From NCBI GenBank assembly GCA_035545735.1, contig DASZXS010000017.1, positions 127,961 to 191,960 of the forward strand: a stretch of DNA of 64,000 nt. The letters run 5' to 3'. This document shows positions 1 to 9,395 of the stretch, one piece after another. Origin of the DNA: JAJYKC01 sp035545735 (lineage in GTDB: Bacteria; Acidobacteriota; Terriglobia; Bryobacterales; Bryobacteraceae). The notes beneath the pieces were generated by a model. That model did not search any database. It saw only the letters and a list, made by a program, of their open reading frames with translations, and was not told the origin of the DNA. The position numbers were made by a program, and so were the translations under genes. Within the stretch, counting starts at the first letter, position 1, and each line of letters starts with the position of its first letter.

Positions 1-2
1 GA

Positions 3-1052
3 GGCCTGCACCGCCCCTTCAAAACGGTCGTCGCCGCGGGCCGCTTTTTTTACCGCTTCAAAGGCCCGGCGCGCGCCTGCCGCGTCATGGTTTTCCATGG
101 ACGCGTCGAAATCCTGCAGGGCGGTGAGAACACGCGACATCAGAATCTCGGTGCCTTCGCCCTCGAGCACCGCGGGCGCGTTGTTGGTGGATGTCCGGCT
201 CGACGCGAACATTTCCTTCGACACCGGCTTGCTCGCCGAGCGCGAAGCGGCCCGGATGTCCTCGGCGGCCTGCCGCAAATCTTTCGCAAAAGCGCTGCCG
301 GATTGATACCGCTCTCCGGGCTCCTTGGCGAGCGCCTTGCTCAGGATCGCCTCAACCTGTGGAGGCGCGCCAGGGAATCGGGCCTGCAGGGGATCGGCGG
401 TCTCGCGCACAATGCGCTTGGGAATCGAGGGGCCCTGGAACGGATGCACATACGCAATCAGTTCATAGAGCACAATGGCGGCGGAAAACAGGTCCGACCG
501 CGCGTCGCACGGTTTGCCCAGAATCTGCTCCGGGGCCATATAATTCGGCGTTCCGAGCACCCGGCCCACCATCGTGAGACTGGAGGCCGCCGTGCGCGCA
601 ATGCCGAAATCGAGGATCTTGGCGCGTCCATCCTCGGTGACAAAAAGATTGCTGGGCTTGATATCGCGGTGGACGATACCGCCCTCGTGCGCGTGGGCGA
701 GACCCTCCGCCACCATCGCGCCAAGATCCAGCTTCACATCGAGCGGCAATGGACGCCGCTCCTGAATGATCCGGCGGACATCGGTGCCGGCGAGCAATTC
801 CATGGCGATATAAGCCGTGCCCTGCTCTTCGCCGAAATCGTAGATGGTCACGATACTCGGATGATGGAGACGGGCACAGGCGCGCGCCTCCCGGTAGAAC
901 CGTTCTTTCAACTCCGCGTCCATGTTGGAGCCGGGGAGAATGATCTTCACCGCGACGCGCCGGTCCAGCACGCTGTCTTGCGCGGCGTAGACGGTTCCCA
1001 TGGAACCGGAGTTCAGCTCTTCAATTAGTTCGAATTTGCCCAGAGTCGCCAT
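3..1052 (-). CDS. Serine/threonine protein kinase, N-terminal part
   Basis: Hanks-type Ser/Thr kinase; about 350 residues lie in the window and the C-terminus continues past the window start, so the gene is partial. The frame is open throughout. It shows a phosphate-binding loop NSGSMG (first glycine replaced by Asn), VAVK with Lys36, HRDIKPSN with catalytic Asp130, DFG at Asp148 and MAPEQ. The kinase core ends near residue 265; the rest is a Ser/Ala-rich juxtamembrane-like stretch, so a membrane segment and sensor domain probably lie outside the window. The ATG at 1052-1050 shares one base with the TAA stop of the upstream PP2C gene, so the two are translationally coupled and presumably act on the same targets. 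Confidence 0.93.
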   Translation of the reverse strand, partial: MATLGKFELIEELNSGSMGTVYAAQDSVLDRRVAVKIILPGSNMDAELKERFYREARACARLHHPSIVTIYDFGEEQGTAYIAMELLAGTDVRRIIQERRPLPLDVKLDLGAMVAEGLAHAHEGGIVHRDIKPSNLFVTEDGRAKILDFGIARTAASSLTMVGRVLGTPNYMAPEQILGKPCDARSDLFSAAIVLYELIAYVHPFQGPSIPKRIVRETADPLQARFPGAPPQVEAILSKALAKEPGERYQSGSAFAKDLRQAAEDIRAASRSASKPVSKEMFASSRTSTNNAPAVLEGEGTEILMSRVLTALQDFDASMENHDAAGARRAFEAVKKAARGDDRFEGAVQA

Positions 1053-1825
1053 TATGCCGTGTGTGCGTCCGCCTCATAGCGCAATAGAATACAAGAAGCG
1101 TTGTCCGGCGCGCCATTCGCCTTTGCCGCCTGAATTAAGGAATTCGCCGCCCGATCCACCTCGGCGGCGGAAAAAAGAATCGATCGCATCACGGCCTCGT
1201 CGACAACGCCGTGAACGCCATCGCACGTCAGCAATAACATATCGCCGTCCACCAGCTTCATTTCAAGCGTATGAGCTTCTACGATGCTGTGCGATCCAAC
1301 CGCCTGCGTCAGCACATTCCGCATAGAGTGCTCTCTCGCCTGCTTTTCGTCCATCGCCCCGCTGCGAACCATGTTCGCCACCCATGAATCATCCGTGGAA
1401 ATCTGGCGCAACTCGCCGCCGCGCAGGATGTAGACGCGGCTGTCCCCCACGTTTCCCACAGCGGCGCGGTCTTCATGGATGATCGCAGCCGCGATGGTGG
1501 TTCCCATGCCCGCGCGATCCGGAGACTCCTCCGCGCTCTTCCAAACCTGCCGGTTGGCAAGCTGGATCGCCGTCCGAAGCCTGTTCTCATCGAGTGACCG
1601 TTCCACATCGTAACCAAACGGCCAGCTCACATCGAAACGGTCCCGGGACGCCTGCAGATAATACTGGCTCGTAGCCAAAGCCAACTCAGCGGCAACCTCC
1701 CCGTGGCCATGTCCGCCCATCCCGTCGGCGAGGAGGAAAAGTCCCGCCCCCTCATCCAAAAGGATGCGATCCTGGTTGCTGGTCCGCACACAGCCTATGT
1801 CGGAAACGCCGTAAGCTCGTATCAC
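1052..1825 (-). CDS. PP2C-family protein phosphatase
   Basis: PPM-type Ser/Thr phosphatase, about 257 residues, the normal size for stand-alone bacterial PP2C (Stp/PppA type). Metal and phosphate motifs are visible: SDIGCVRTSNQD near the N-terminus, LLADGMGGHGHGE, VGDSRVYIL, TCDGV and PDNASCILL near the C-terminus. I chose the GTG at 1825 because GGAG stands six bases upstream and the conserved domain begins at once; the open frame runs on to 1999 but the extra residues are not PP2C-like and overlap the divergent methyltransferase. Its stop overlaps the start of the protein kinase gene by one base (TAATG). It is expected to reverse phosphorylation by that kinase in the cytoplasm. Confidence 0.93.
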   Translation of the reverse strand: MIRAYGVSDIGCVRTSNQDRILLDEGAGLFLLADGMGGHGHGEVAAELALATSQYYLQASRDRFDVSWPFGYDVERSLDENRLRTAIQLANRQVWKSAEESPDRAGMGTTIAAAIIHEDRAAVGNVGDSRVYILRGGELRQISTDDSWVANMVRSGAMDEKQAREHSMRNVLTQAVGSHSIVEAHTLEMKLVDGDMLLLTCDGVHGVVDEAVMRSILFSAAEVDRAANSLIQAAKANGAPDNASCILLRYEADAHTA

Positions 1826-1935
1826 GCCTCGCTCCGTCTTCCGGATCCCGCGTACCGCCCATCGGCCGGATGCATAGATTCTATCATCGCCATTCTTAGG
1901 CTGGTGATTTTGCCAGCTATTCCATATCATCGGAT

Positions 1936-2700
1936 TTGGGTCTCGATCCCACTTCACGTTTCTCAAACCGGGTCCGGGAATATGTCCAATATCGCCCATC
2001 CTACCCTCCCGCCGTGATCCGTCTTCTGGAGCGGGACTGCGGCTTGCAGTCCAACTCCGAAATTGCCGATATCGGCTCCGGAACCGGGATTCTGAGTAAG
2101 ATCTTTTTGGATCACGGCAACTCCGTTTTTGCGATCGAGCCGAACGCGGAAATGCGCGTGGCCGCGGAACAGGCGCTCTCCTCCTGGGCGAAGTTTCATA
2201 GCCGGAATGCCGCGGCGGAAAAAACGGGACTGCCGGACCACTCGGTCGATTTTGTCACCGCCGGGCAGTCGTTTCACTGGTTCGAAGCAGCGGCGGCGCT
2301 GCCCGAATTTCGCCGGATTTTGCGGTCGCCAGGCTGGATCGTCCTCATCTGGAACGAACGTAAATTGGACGGTACGCCGTTCCACGCCGCTTATGAATCG
2401 CTGCTGCATAAGTGGAGCCCGGAATACCAGGAGGTCTCGTCGCGCTCCGGCCAGGCCAAAATGCTGGCGGATTTCCTTCGCCCCGCGAGGCTCCATACCG
2501 CTTCTTTCCTGAACGCGCAACAATTTGACCTGCCCGGACTGGAGGGAAGGCTGCTCTCGTCCTCCTACGCCCCCCGGTCCGGACACCCGAATCATGCGCC
2601 CATGCTGGCGGACTTGGCGAAGCTTTTCGAACAACACCAGCAGGATGGACGCGTGCAGATGGAATACGATTGCCGGGTGTACTATGGCCAGGCGGCTTGA
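1936..2700 (+). CDS. Class I SAM-dependent methyltransferase
   Basis: Cytoplasmic methyltransferase of the Methyltransf_11 type, about 254 residues. The SAM-binding motif I is IADIGSGTGILSKIF near residues 41-55, and the acidic residue ending strand 2 is in IEPNAEM. The N-terminus RFSNRVREYVQYRPSYP is typical of a subfamily often annotated as trans-aconitate methyltransferase-like; the substrate cannot be told. The only good start in frame is a TTG at 1936, with no clear ribosome binding site, so the first residues are uncertain. It is transcribed divergently from the phosphatase-kinase pair and followed by a 208-base gap in which I see no gene. Confidence 0.85.
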   Translation: MGLDPTSRFSNRVREYVQYRPSYPPAVIRLLERDCGLQSNSEIADIGSGTGILSKIFLDHGNSVFAIEPNAEMRVAAEQALSSWAKFHSRNAAAEKTGLPDHSVDFVTAGQSFHWFEAAAALPEFRRILRSPGWIVLIWNERKLDGTPFHAAYESLLHKWSPEYQEVSSRSGQAKMLADFLRPARLHTASFLNAQQFDLPGLEGRLLSSSYAPRSGHPNHAPMLADLAKLFEQHQQDGRVQMEYDCRVYYGQAA

Positions 2701-2908
2701 CCCGGGGCGCCGGTTCGTTCTTTTTCGTAGCGAAATCGGACACTTGGTCACGAAATCGAACAGCCCGCCGGGAAATGCCGCCGTTTCTACGCATCCCCTG
2801 GCGTTGAAACAAGTTTGTCGCGACGCACGGAGCGAGTGGAGAGCGAATTGCACGTCCGTCAGCTCTACAACTCGTCGAAGCTTCTATGAATAGCCTCTCT
2901 CAATCCGC

Positions 2909-4807
2909 ATGAATCACAGTCCAATTATTTCCTGCGCCGTTTTGGCATCGTTTTCGTTTTCCGCGCTGGCTCCAGCGCAGGACGGGGTGATCTCGGAGCC
3001 CGAACCAGTCCCGGTCGTCGGAATCCTGGCGCGACCCTATCAGCGGCGCATCGTCGCTCCGGCGAATCTCTCGAATACCGCACGGCTGGAATCGCTGGTG
3101 CGCGCCGGCAATCTCTATCTTTCGGTGCAGGACGTTATCGCCCTGGTGCTCGAAAACAATATCGACATCGCCATTCAGCGTTATGGGCCGCCGCTTGCGC
3201 GCGAAGTGCTGCGGCGATCGTACGGCGGCGCGCTACGCAGCGTGGGAACGCCGATTTACCCCGGACCGGTGAGCGTCAGCCTTACCGGTGTCACGGCCAG
3301 CACGGTGGGCCTGGCGGAAAGCGGCTCGGGCGTGGGTTCGGGCGGAGGGATCGTGGTCCAGCTAGGGGTTACGCCCCCGAGTCTGGATCCGTATTTCTTT
3401 GCATATGCGAATTTCCAGCATTCCAGCATCCCTCAGAGCAACACCCTCCTGAACCAGACCACCGCGCTTGTGAACGATAGCCGGCAGTTCCAATTTGGCG
3501 TCGGAAAATCATTCGTCACCGGAACCAACGCTCAGTTGACCTTTTCGAGCTATCACAGCACGCTCAATAGTCCCGCGCCGCTGCTCAATCCCTACACGCA
3601 GGGCTATCTTGATTTCTACATCACGCAGAATCTACTGCAAGGCCTCAGTATCGGTGTGAACAACCGGAATATCCGGGTGGCGCGGAACAACATGAAAGTT
3701 ACCGATCTGCAGGTGAAGCGACAGGTGATTACCACGATCTCGGCGGTTCTGAACCTGTATTGGGATCTGGTCAGCTTCAACGAGAACGTGCGGATTCAGC
3801 AACAGACCCTGGCCGCGGCGCAGAAGCTTTACGAAGACAACCAGCAGCAGGTGCGTTTGGGCACGCTGCCGGCGATCGAGGTTACGCGAGCGGCCGCCGA
3901 AGTTTCATCAAACAAGGAAAATCTGCTGATCGCGCAAACGAACGTGGCGCAACAGGAGACGCTGCTCAAGAACGCCCTGAGCAAGAACGGAGTGGCCAGC
4001 CCGTGGCTGGACGAAGTCCACATCGTTCCGCTCGACCGCATCGTGGTGCCGGCGAAGGAGGATCTCAAGCCGGTCTCGGAATTGATCGACGAGGCGCTCG
4101 CCAGACGGCCGGAGATCGAGCAGACGCGCATCAACATCAAAAGCAGCATCATCAACCTGGGCGGCACGCGCAACGCGCTGCTCCCCACGCTGCAGGCGTT
4201 CGCCGAGCTCACCAATAACGGCCTCACGGGCGTGAATAATCCTCTTGCGAACGGCGCGAACGGAAATCCCGACCCGTATATCACCGGTGGGTACGGCAAC
4301 CTGCTGGCGCAAGTCTTCCGGCGTAATTATCCGAACTACTCGGTCGGATTTTCACTCAACATTCCGTTCCGCAACCGCGCGGCGCAAGCCGACTATGCCG
4401 CCGATCAACTCGCACTCCGCCAGGCCCAATTGCAGCTCCAGCGAAGCATCAACCAGGTCCGGGTCGATGTAAAGAACGCCGTTATCGGCCTGCAACAGGC
4501 GCGCGCCCGCTATGAGACGGCCGTGGCGACGCGCGAACTCGCGCAGAAGACGCTCGAAGCGGAGCAGAATAAATTTAAGTTTGGCCAATCCACGATCGCC
4601 CTAGTGGTCCAGGCCCAGCGCGATCTCTCCGCCGACCAGGCATCGGAAGTTCAAGCAATGGCGAACTACACGCACGCCAGAATCGCTTTTGACGAAGCGG
4701 TGGGCCAGACACTGGAGGTCAACTCGATCTCGCTCGAAGAGGTCAAGACCGGACGGGTCGCGCGCCACTCTTCCCTGCCCGCCAACCTGCCGGAGAGCGC
4801 GAAATGA
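2909..4807 (+). CDS. TolC-family outer membrane protein (first of tandem pair)
   Basis: Outer membrane efflux protein of the TolC/OEP type, 632 residues, longer than typical TolC (about 430-490) because of an extra N-terminal region. It has a signal peptide (MNHSPIISCAVLASFSFSAL, cleavage near ALAPAQ), the motif RLESLVRAGNLYLSVQDVIAL, a glycine-rich low-complexity stretch around residues 130-150, and then the repeated helical hairpin region with VTRAAAEV and VVQAQRDLSADQASEV near the C-terminus. The C-terminal tail GRVARHSSLPANLP is shared with the next gene. No membrane-fusion protein or inner-membrane pump lies beside it, so the transport partner is unknown. The stop overlaps the next start by ATGA. 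Confidence 0.9.
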   Translation: MNHSPIISCAVLASFSFSALAPAQDGVISEPEPVPVVGILARPYQRRIVAPANLSNTARLESLVRAGNLYLSVQDVIALVLENNIDIAIQRYGPPLAREVLRRSYGGALRSVGTPIYPGPVSVSLTGVTASTVGLAESGSGVGSGGGIVVQLGVTPPSLDPYFFAYANFQHSSIPQSNTLLNQTTALVNDSRQFQFGVGKSFVTGTNAQLTFSSYHSTLNSPAPLLNPYTQGYLDFYITQNLLQGLSIGVNNRNIRVARNNMKVTDLQVKRQVITTISAVLNLYWDLVSFNENVRIQQQTLAAAQKLYEDNQQQVRLGTLPAIEVTRAAAEVSSNKENLLIAQTNVAQQETLLKNALSKNGVASPWLDEVHIVPLDRIVVPAKEDLKPVSELIDEALARRPEIEQTRINIKSSIINLGGTRNALLPTLQAFAELTNNGLTGVNNPLANGANGNPDPYITGGYGNLLAQVFRRNYPNYSVGFSLNIPFRNRAAQADYAADQLALRQAQLQLQRSINQVRVDVKNAVIGLQQARARYETAVATRELAQKTLEAEQNKFKFGQSTIALVVQAQRDLSADQASEVQAMANYTHARIAFDEAVGQTLEVNSISLEEVKTGRVARHSSLPANLPESAK

Positions 4808-6744
4808 CGGGCCGGAATCGCACGTTGTGGATCCGGCGCCCCTCGCGCGCGGCGGCGGCGCTGGCTGCCTGGCTTTGTGCGGCCTCTCAGATGCCGGCGC
4901 AGAATCCGCCGGCCGCGGCCTTATCCTCCGCGCGGGTCGACAGGCCCTCGGGTACCGTGCTACTGCGGCCCTACCGGGGAGTCAACGTTCCGGAAAGCCG
5001 CTCGGCTAATTCGTCACGCCTCCACAGTCTGATTCGCGCGGGCAAACTCTATCTGACGGCCGCGGATGCCATCGCGCTGGCTATCGAGAATAACCTGGAT
5101 CTCGAGGTGGACCGCTACGGGCCGTTCGAGGCGGAGTGGAATGTCGAGCGCGCCGAGGCAGGCGGCCCGCTGCGCGGCGTCACCGGCGGAAATACGGTCG
5201 TAAATCAGGCCCAGAGCGGGCAGGGCGTGCTGGGGAGCGAAATCAGCGCCGGTCTTGCGAATGGTGGAAATGGAGGAGGAAACGGCAGCGGGAACGCCAT
5301 CGTTTCGCAAATCGGTCCGGTGACCTCCAATCTGGACGCCGTCATGCAGAACACCATGGTGTGGTCGCATGCCAGCTTCCCGCAGGAAAACACCGTCGTC
5401 AGCCAGACACCGACTCTGGTGGACACGCGCCACACCTACACCAATGCGGTTCAGCAGGGTTTGCTGACGGGGGGCTATCTCCAGGTATCGGCGAACGAAT
5501 ACTTCCTGGAAGAGAATGCTCCGTCAAACGCACTCAATCCGTCCGTGGCGCCCGTGGTGCAGGTGTTTCTGCGCCATAACCTCTTGCAGGGCTTCGGCAC
5601 CGGCGTAAACGGACGCTTCATTCGCGTGGCGAAAAAGAACGTCGGGCTCGCGGATGAGACGTTCCGGTCGCAGTTGCTCAACACGGTTTCTTCGGTGCTG
5701 AATGCTTACTGGGACCTTGTAAGCGATAACGAAGACCTCCGGACCAAGCAAGGGAACCTTGCCGTGGCGCAGAAATTCTATGACGACACGAAAACACAGA
5801 TCGGTTTGGGAGTGCTGGCGCGCGTCGAAATCTACCGTGCCGAAGGGGAATTGCACACCCGGCGCAGAGATTCGGTCGTCGCGGAAACGGCAGTCCGGCA
5901 ACAGGAAAACTTACTCAAGAACATGATCAGCCTGAACGGCCTCGCCGATCCCCTGCTCGACGCCGCAACGATCGTGCCCCTGGATTCCATCGAGATCCCG
6001 GCACAAGAAGATCTGCCGCCTCTCCGGGAACTCGTGGCGCACGCGCTGGCCAAGCGGCCGGACGTGGCCATTGACAACATCACCGCCGAGACCGAAAAGA
6101 TCTCCGCCGCGGGAACCCGGAACGGTATCCTCCCCAGCCTCCAGGTGCTTACGGCGATTTCGGCCAACGGGCTTGCCGGCAGGCGGACGCCGCAGCCCCC
6201 GGATAGCGAAGCGGACCCGTATTTCGAAGGCGGCCTGGGAACCGCGCTGGGCCAGATTTTCCGCAACAACTTTCCGACCCAGAGAGGAGCGGTCCTCTTT
6301 CAAGGTGAAATCCATAATCACCTCGCCCAGGGCGACTATGGCATTGACCAGTTGCAGCTGCGCCAGAACGACCTGATCCGCCGCCGGAATCGTAATCAAC
6401 TGGTGGTGGACATCTCGAATCAGATGGTCGCGTTGAAGCAAGCTCGCGCGCGCTATGCCGCGGCGGTGGACGCCAAAAAGCTTCAGGAAGAACTGCTTGA
6501 AAAGGAGCAGCAGCGATTCTCGCTCGGAGCGTCGACGATCAACGATGTAATCACGGTGCAGCGAAGCCTTGCCGATGCCCAGTCAACCGAAATCGCGGCC
6601 AAGACGATCTACAGCCACGCGCGCGTTTCGCTCGACCAGGTGCTCGGAGACACGCTGGAGAAGAATCATGTGTCCGTCGAGGACGCGCGGTCCGGCCGCG
6701 TGGAGCGGGCATCTTCCCTCCCCGCGAACACGCCCGGGCGCTGA
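4804..6744 (+). CDS. TolC-family outer membrane protein (second of tandem pair)
   Basis: Paralogue of the preceding gene, 646 residues, same architecture: signal peptide ending near MPAQNP, RLHSLIRAGKLYLTAADAIAL, a Gly/Asn-rich stretch (GNGGGNGSGNA) near residues 155-165, TolC-like helical repeats, and a C-terminal tail GRVERASSLPANTP that matches the first protein's tail. Its ATG at 4804 overlaps the upstream TGA by four bases, so the two are co-translated, perhaps as a mixed trimer or as alternative channels. I see no pump gene in the neighbourhood. The next gene on the same strand is an exported PIG-L enzyme 20 bases away, probably in the same transcript. Confidence 0.9.
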   Translation: MTGRNRTLWIRRPSRAAAALAAWLCAASQMPAQNPPAAALSSARVDRPSGTVLLRPYRGVNVPESRSANSSRLHSLIRAGKLYLTAADAIALAIENNLDLEVDRYGPFEAEWNVERAEAGGPLRGVTGGNTVVNQAQSGQGVLGSEISAGLANGGNGGGNGSGNAIVSQIGPVTSNLDAVMQNTMVWSHASFPQENTVVSQTPTLVDTRHTYTNAVQQGLLTGGYLQVSANEYFLEENAPSNALNPSVAPVVQVFLRHNLLQGFGTGVNGRFIRVAKKNVGLADETFRSQLLNTVSSVLNAYWDLVSDNEDLRTKQGNLAVAQKFYDDTKTQIGLGVLARVEIYRAEGELHTRRRDSVVAETAVRQQENLLKNMISLNGLADPLLDAATIVPLDSIEIPAQEDLPPLRELVAHALAKRPDVAIDNITAETEKISAAGTRNGILPSLQVLTAISANGLAGRRTPQPPDSEADPYFEGGLGTALGQIFRNNFPTQRGAVLFQGEIHNHLAQGDYGIDQLQLRQNDLIRRRNRNQLVVDISNQMVALKQARARYAAAVDAKKLQEELLEKEQQRFSLGASTINDVITVQRSLADAQSTEIAAKTIYSHARVSLDQVLGDTLEKNHVSVEDARSGRVERASSLPANTPGR

Positions 6745-6763
6745 GCATATATCCTGGTTGGAC

Positions 6764-7687
6764 GTGGACCGCCGTAACTTCCTTGGAGGGGCGATCGCCG
6801 CCACCTCTTTTGCTCAAGCGGCGCCCGCCGCGCCTGGCCCGGACGTCGAAGTCGAGCGCGCGCTCACCGGAACGCCGCACCAGGGAAAGGTGCTCGCGCT
6901 CATCAGCCCGCATTTGGACGATGGGCCGATATTCGCGGGCGGCACGCTGGCCAAACTCCTGCAGGAGGGTTACGCCGGCTACTTCATCCGGACCAGCAAC
7001 GACGAAAAGGACTCATACTCAAACACCCTGGGCGAAACCGTGCTGGCCAACGAGCGGGACTCCGCCGAATTCGCCAGGGTAATGGGACTTAAGGGCGTCT
7101 TCGATCTTGGGTATCGCAATCACCGGATCGACGAGGCCAGCCGCACGGAACTTCGCGCCCGTCTCATTTTCCTTTTTCGCCTGCTGAAGATCGATACGGT
7201 TCTCACTTACGATCCCTGGGGACACTACGAGGAGAATCCCGATCACTACGTGACCTCGCAGGCCGTTGAAGCCGCCTGCTGGATGGCAAACGGCCATTTG
7301 GACTTGCCGGAACACTTCGCCGCCGGCTTGAAGCCGCAAGCGGTGACCCGGAAATATTATTTTGCCCGCGGGCCGCAACTGGTGAACCGCGTGGTGGACA
7401 CGACGCCGGTGATCGCGAAGAAAATGGAAGCGATCCACTCCTGCCGCACGATGATCGCGCACATGGTGAAGGATCTGAACGCTTCGCTCGCGGAGCGGAA
7501 GCGCCGCGTTCCCGCGCTCAGCGGAGACGAGGGCGCGGCCATTCAGGAGTTTGCGCGGGCCGCATTCCAGGAGCGCGACGCCGCGGTTGGCCGGAAATAC
7601 GGCCTCGGGTACGCCGAAGAGTTCCACTACATCGGTCCGGACCAGTCGCTCGATGCCTATATCGAAAAGAACGCTGTTCCGCTCTGA
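6764..7687 (+). CDS. Tat-exported PIG-L family deacetylase-like protein
   Basis: PIG-L/LmbE-type N-deacetylase fold, about 307 residues. These enzymes use one Zn ion to remove acetyl groups from N-acetylglucosamine-containing molecules. The N-terminus VDRRNFLGG followed by an alanine-rich stretch is a twin-arginine signal. The metal site is unusual: the family's HPDDE is read here as HLDDG, and the downstream histidine is in NPDHYVTS. Loss of the final acidic residue could alter or weaken catalysis. I chose the GTG at 6764 because the Tat motif starts there; a TTG at 6758 is an alternative, and the longer open frame upstream only overlaps the TolC gene. It probably shares a transcript with the TolC pair. 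Confidence 0.85.
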   Translation: MDRRNFLGGAIAATSFAQAAPAAPGPDVEVERALTGTPHQGKVLALISPHLDDGPIFAGGTLAKLLQEGYAGYFIRTSNDEKDSYSNTLGETVLANERDSAEFARVMGLKGVFDLGYRNHRIDEASRTELRARLIFLFRLLKIDTVLTYDPWGHYEENPDHYVTSQAVEAACWMANGHLDLPEHFAAGLKPQAVTRKYYFARGPQLVNRVVDTTPVIAKKMEAIHSCRTMIAHMVKDLNASLAERKRRVPALSGDEGAAIQEFARAAFQERDAAVGRKYGLGYAEEFHYIGPDQSLDAYIEKNAVPL

Positions 7688-7696
7688 CTGCCGCGT

Positions 7697-9361
7697 CTAA
7701 AGCGCGCTGCCCTCCGCGCCCAGCAGATTCCGCCGGACGATTTTGATCGGCGGAAAGCCCTGTTTCAGAAACTCGTTATGAAAACCTTCTAAGGTGAACG
7801 CCGCCCCTTGCTTCTTTTTATAGTCCTCGCGCAGCTTAAGAATCTCCAGTTTCCCGAGCGTGTACATCAGGTAGGTGGGGTCGGATGTGCCGCGCTTGGT
7901 TTCCACCAGCGCCAGCTCTCGCGTCGTGTGCCCCTCCTTCACGAAGAAATCCACTCCCTGATCGAAGGTCATGTTGCCGGTGTGCATCTCGACACCCACG
8001 ATATAGCGCGCGTTCCGCAGCAGCGCATCGGCAATCTGCGCCAGCCGTAGTTTCGGATCGCCATTGCCGAATCCCTCATCGAGCATCATCTGCTCGCAGT
8101 AGTGCGCCCAGCCTTCGACGTTGGTCCCCGCGCCCAAAATCTTCTTGGCCTCGGAGGGCGCGCGCGGCACCCAGAGAAATTGGACGTAATGGCCGGGATA
8201 GGCTTCGTGCACGGCCAGCGTGGTCAACTCTGCGCGCCCGAAGGACTGCATATGCTCTTCGATCCGCTCCTTGGGCCAGTCCTTCTCCGGCGGCGTCACG
8301 TTAAAGAAAGCCTCGGTGGCAACTTTTTCGTAAGGGCCAGGAGTGTCCATGGACGCCGATGTCAACGCGCGCATGAACGGCGGAGTCTCTTCGACGGTGG
8401 GGAGAACCTGCGACGGAATACCGACGATGTGACGGGTCTCGATAAACTCCCGGAGACCCGAGAGCGTATTGCTGACGCTCGCCACCAGCTCGTCCGGCGC
8501 CGGATGGTCCTTCATCAAATCCGCGAGAACCGCCGCGGGATCCCGCGTGGGATCAATCCTTGCCGCGGCGTCTTTCATCGCCCGCTGATTCTCGCGCAGG
8601 TTCGCGTAACCCACTTTCAGGAGTTCCGCAAGCGGGGTATCGACCATTTCTTCATAGAGAAGCTTCTTGCGGTAGTTGGCCGCGCCCAGCCGGAAATCCC
8701 CATGCGAGCGAGGCAGCAAGTCGTTCTTCAGAAACTCCTGATATTTTTCGAGTGCGCCTGCCGCGGCTTCGTTTGCCTGGCGAAACTCAGCCAGCAAGGA
8801 TGAGTCCTTCACGCCAGGGAAGGCCGCCGGGACATCTTTGCGGAAGAAGCCGATAATCCCCGGGAGTTGCTCCAGGGCGACCTCGGTGTAGATCTTCGGC
8901 GGGTTCTTAAGATTGGCCTTCGCATCCTCGAGCGCCGCGGGAATCGCCTTTTCGCGCGCGATCACCGACCTCATCCGATCAGCCTCCGGAGCGAACTTGC
9001 GGCTCATGATGGTGAAGATGCTGAAGGTAATGCCGCTCGAATATGAGTCCGGATTCTTCTCCCACATCCGAATATCCCGGAGCGCCAGAACGTCGGCGCG
9101 AAGGCGGCCCAGAACGAGATCCCGGTCATCGGAGGGTGGTAGCTTCGCAAAGGCCTTTTCCAGACGCTTCGCGTCGCGGATCTGAGCCTCGACGTTTTTT
9201 CTCGAATAGTCTTCCAGTTGGGAATCGTATTGATGCAGCCCCGCCGAGGTTCCTTGTGTCGGCGAATAGCGAAAAAAATAGTCGCTGAAAAAGCGGTCGT
9301 AGGCCGAGTTCTGCGCAAACGCTCCGCCGCATAGCACACCCAGAAGGACCATGGTTTTCAT
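7697..9361 (-). CDS. DUF885 family exported peptidase-like protein
   Basis: Protein of about 554 residues with a signal peptide (MKTMVLLGVLCGGAFAQ) and the family signature AVHEAYPGHYVQF near residue 390, an HExxxGH-type zinc-peptidase motif, followed by GWAHYCEQMMLDEG. DUF885 proteins are thought to be periplasmic or lipoprotein peptidases; the substrate is not known. Two starts compete: ATG at 9361 touches the GGAGGA ribosome site, whereas the ATG at 9352 is nine bases from it and may be the one used, giving a shorter signal peptide. It ends nine bases from the converging PIG-L gene and diverges from tyrS. Confidence 0.87.
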   Translation of the reverse strand: MKTMVLLGVLCGGAFAQNSAYDRFFSDYFFRYSPTQGTSAGLHQYDSQLEDYSRKNVEAQIRDAKRLEKAFAKLPPSDDRDLVLGRLRADVLALRDIRMWEKNPDSYSSGITFSIFTIMSRKFAPEADRMRSVIAREKAIPAALEDAKANLKNPPKIYTEVALEQLPGIIGFFRKDVPAAFPGVKDSSLLAEFRQANEAAAGALEKYQEFLKNDLLPRSHGDFRLGAANYRKKLLYEEMVDTPLAELLKVGYANLRENQRAMKDAAARIDPTRDPAAVLADLMKDHPAPDELVASVSNTLSGLREFIETRHIVGIPSQVLPTVEETPPFMRALTSASMDTPGPYEKVATEAFFNVTPPEKDWPKERIEEHMQSFGRAELTTLAVHEAYPGHYVQFLWVPRAPSEAKKILGAGTNVEGWAHYCEQMMLDEGFGNGDPKLRLAQIADALLRNARYIVGVEMHTGNMTFDQGVDFFVKEGHTTRELALVETKRGTSDPTYLMYTLGKLEILKLREDYKKKQGAAFTLEGFHNEFLKQGFPPIKIVRRNLLGAEGSAL

Positions 9362-9395
9362 TCCTCCTATTATCCGGTACGGTTTAATAAATAAA

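Noticed and set aside
87..1028. 313-codon open frame on the plus strand
   Set aside because: Antisense shadow of the Ser/Thr kinase, whose motifs are read in the minus frame.
1963..2853. 296-codon minus-strand frame
   Set aside because: Antisense to the methyltransferase; no motif and Arg-rich shadow composition.
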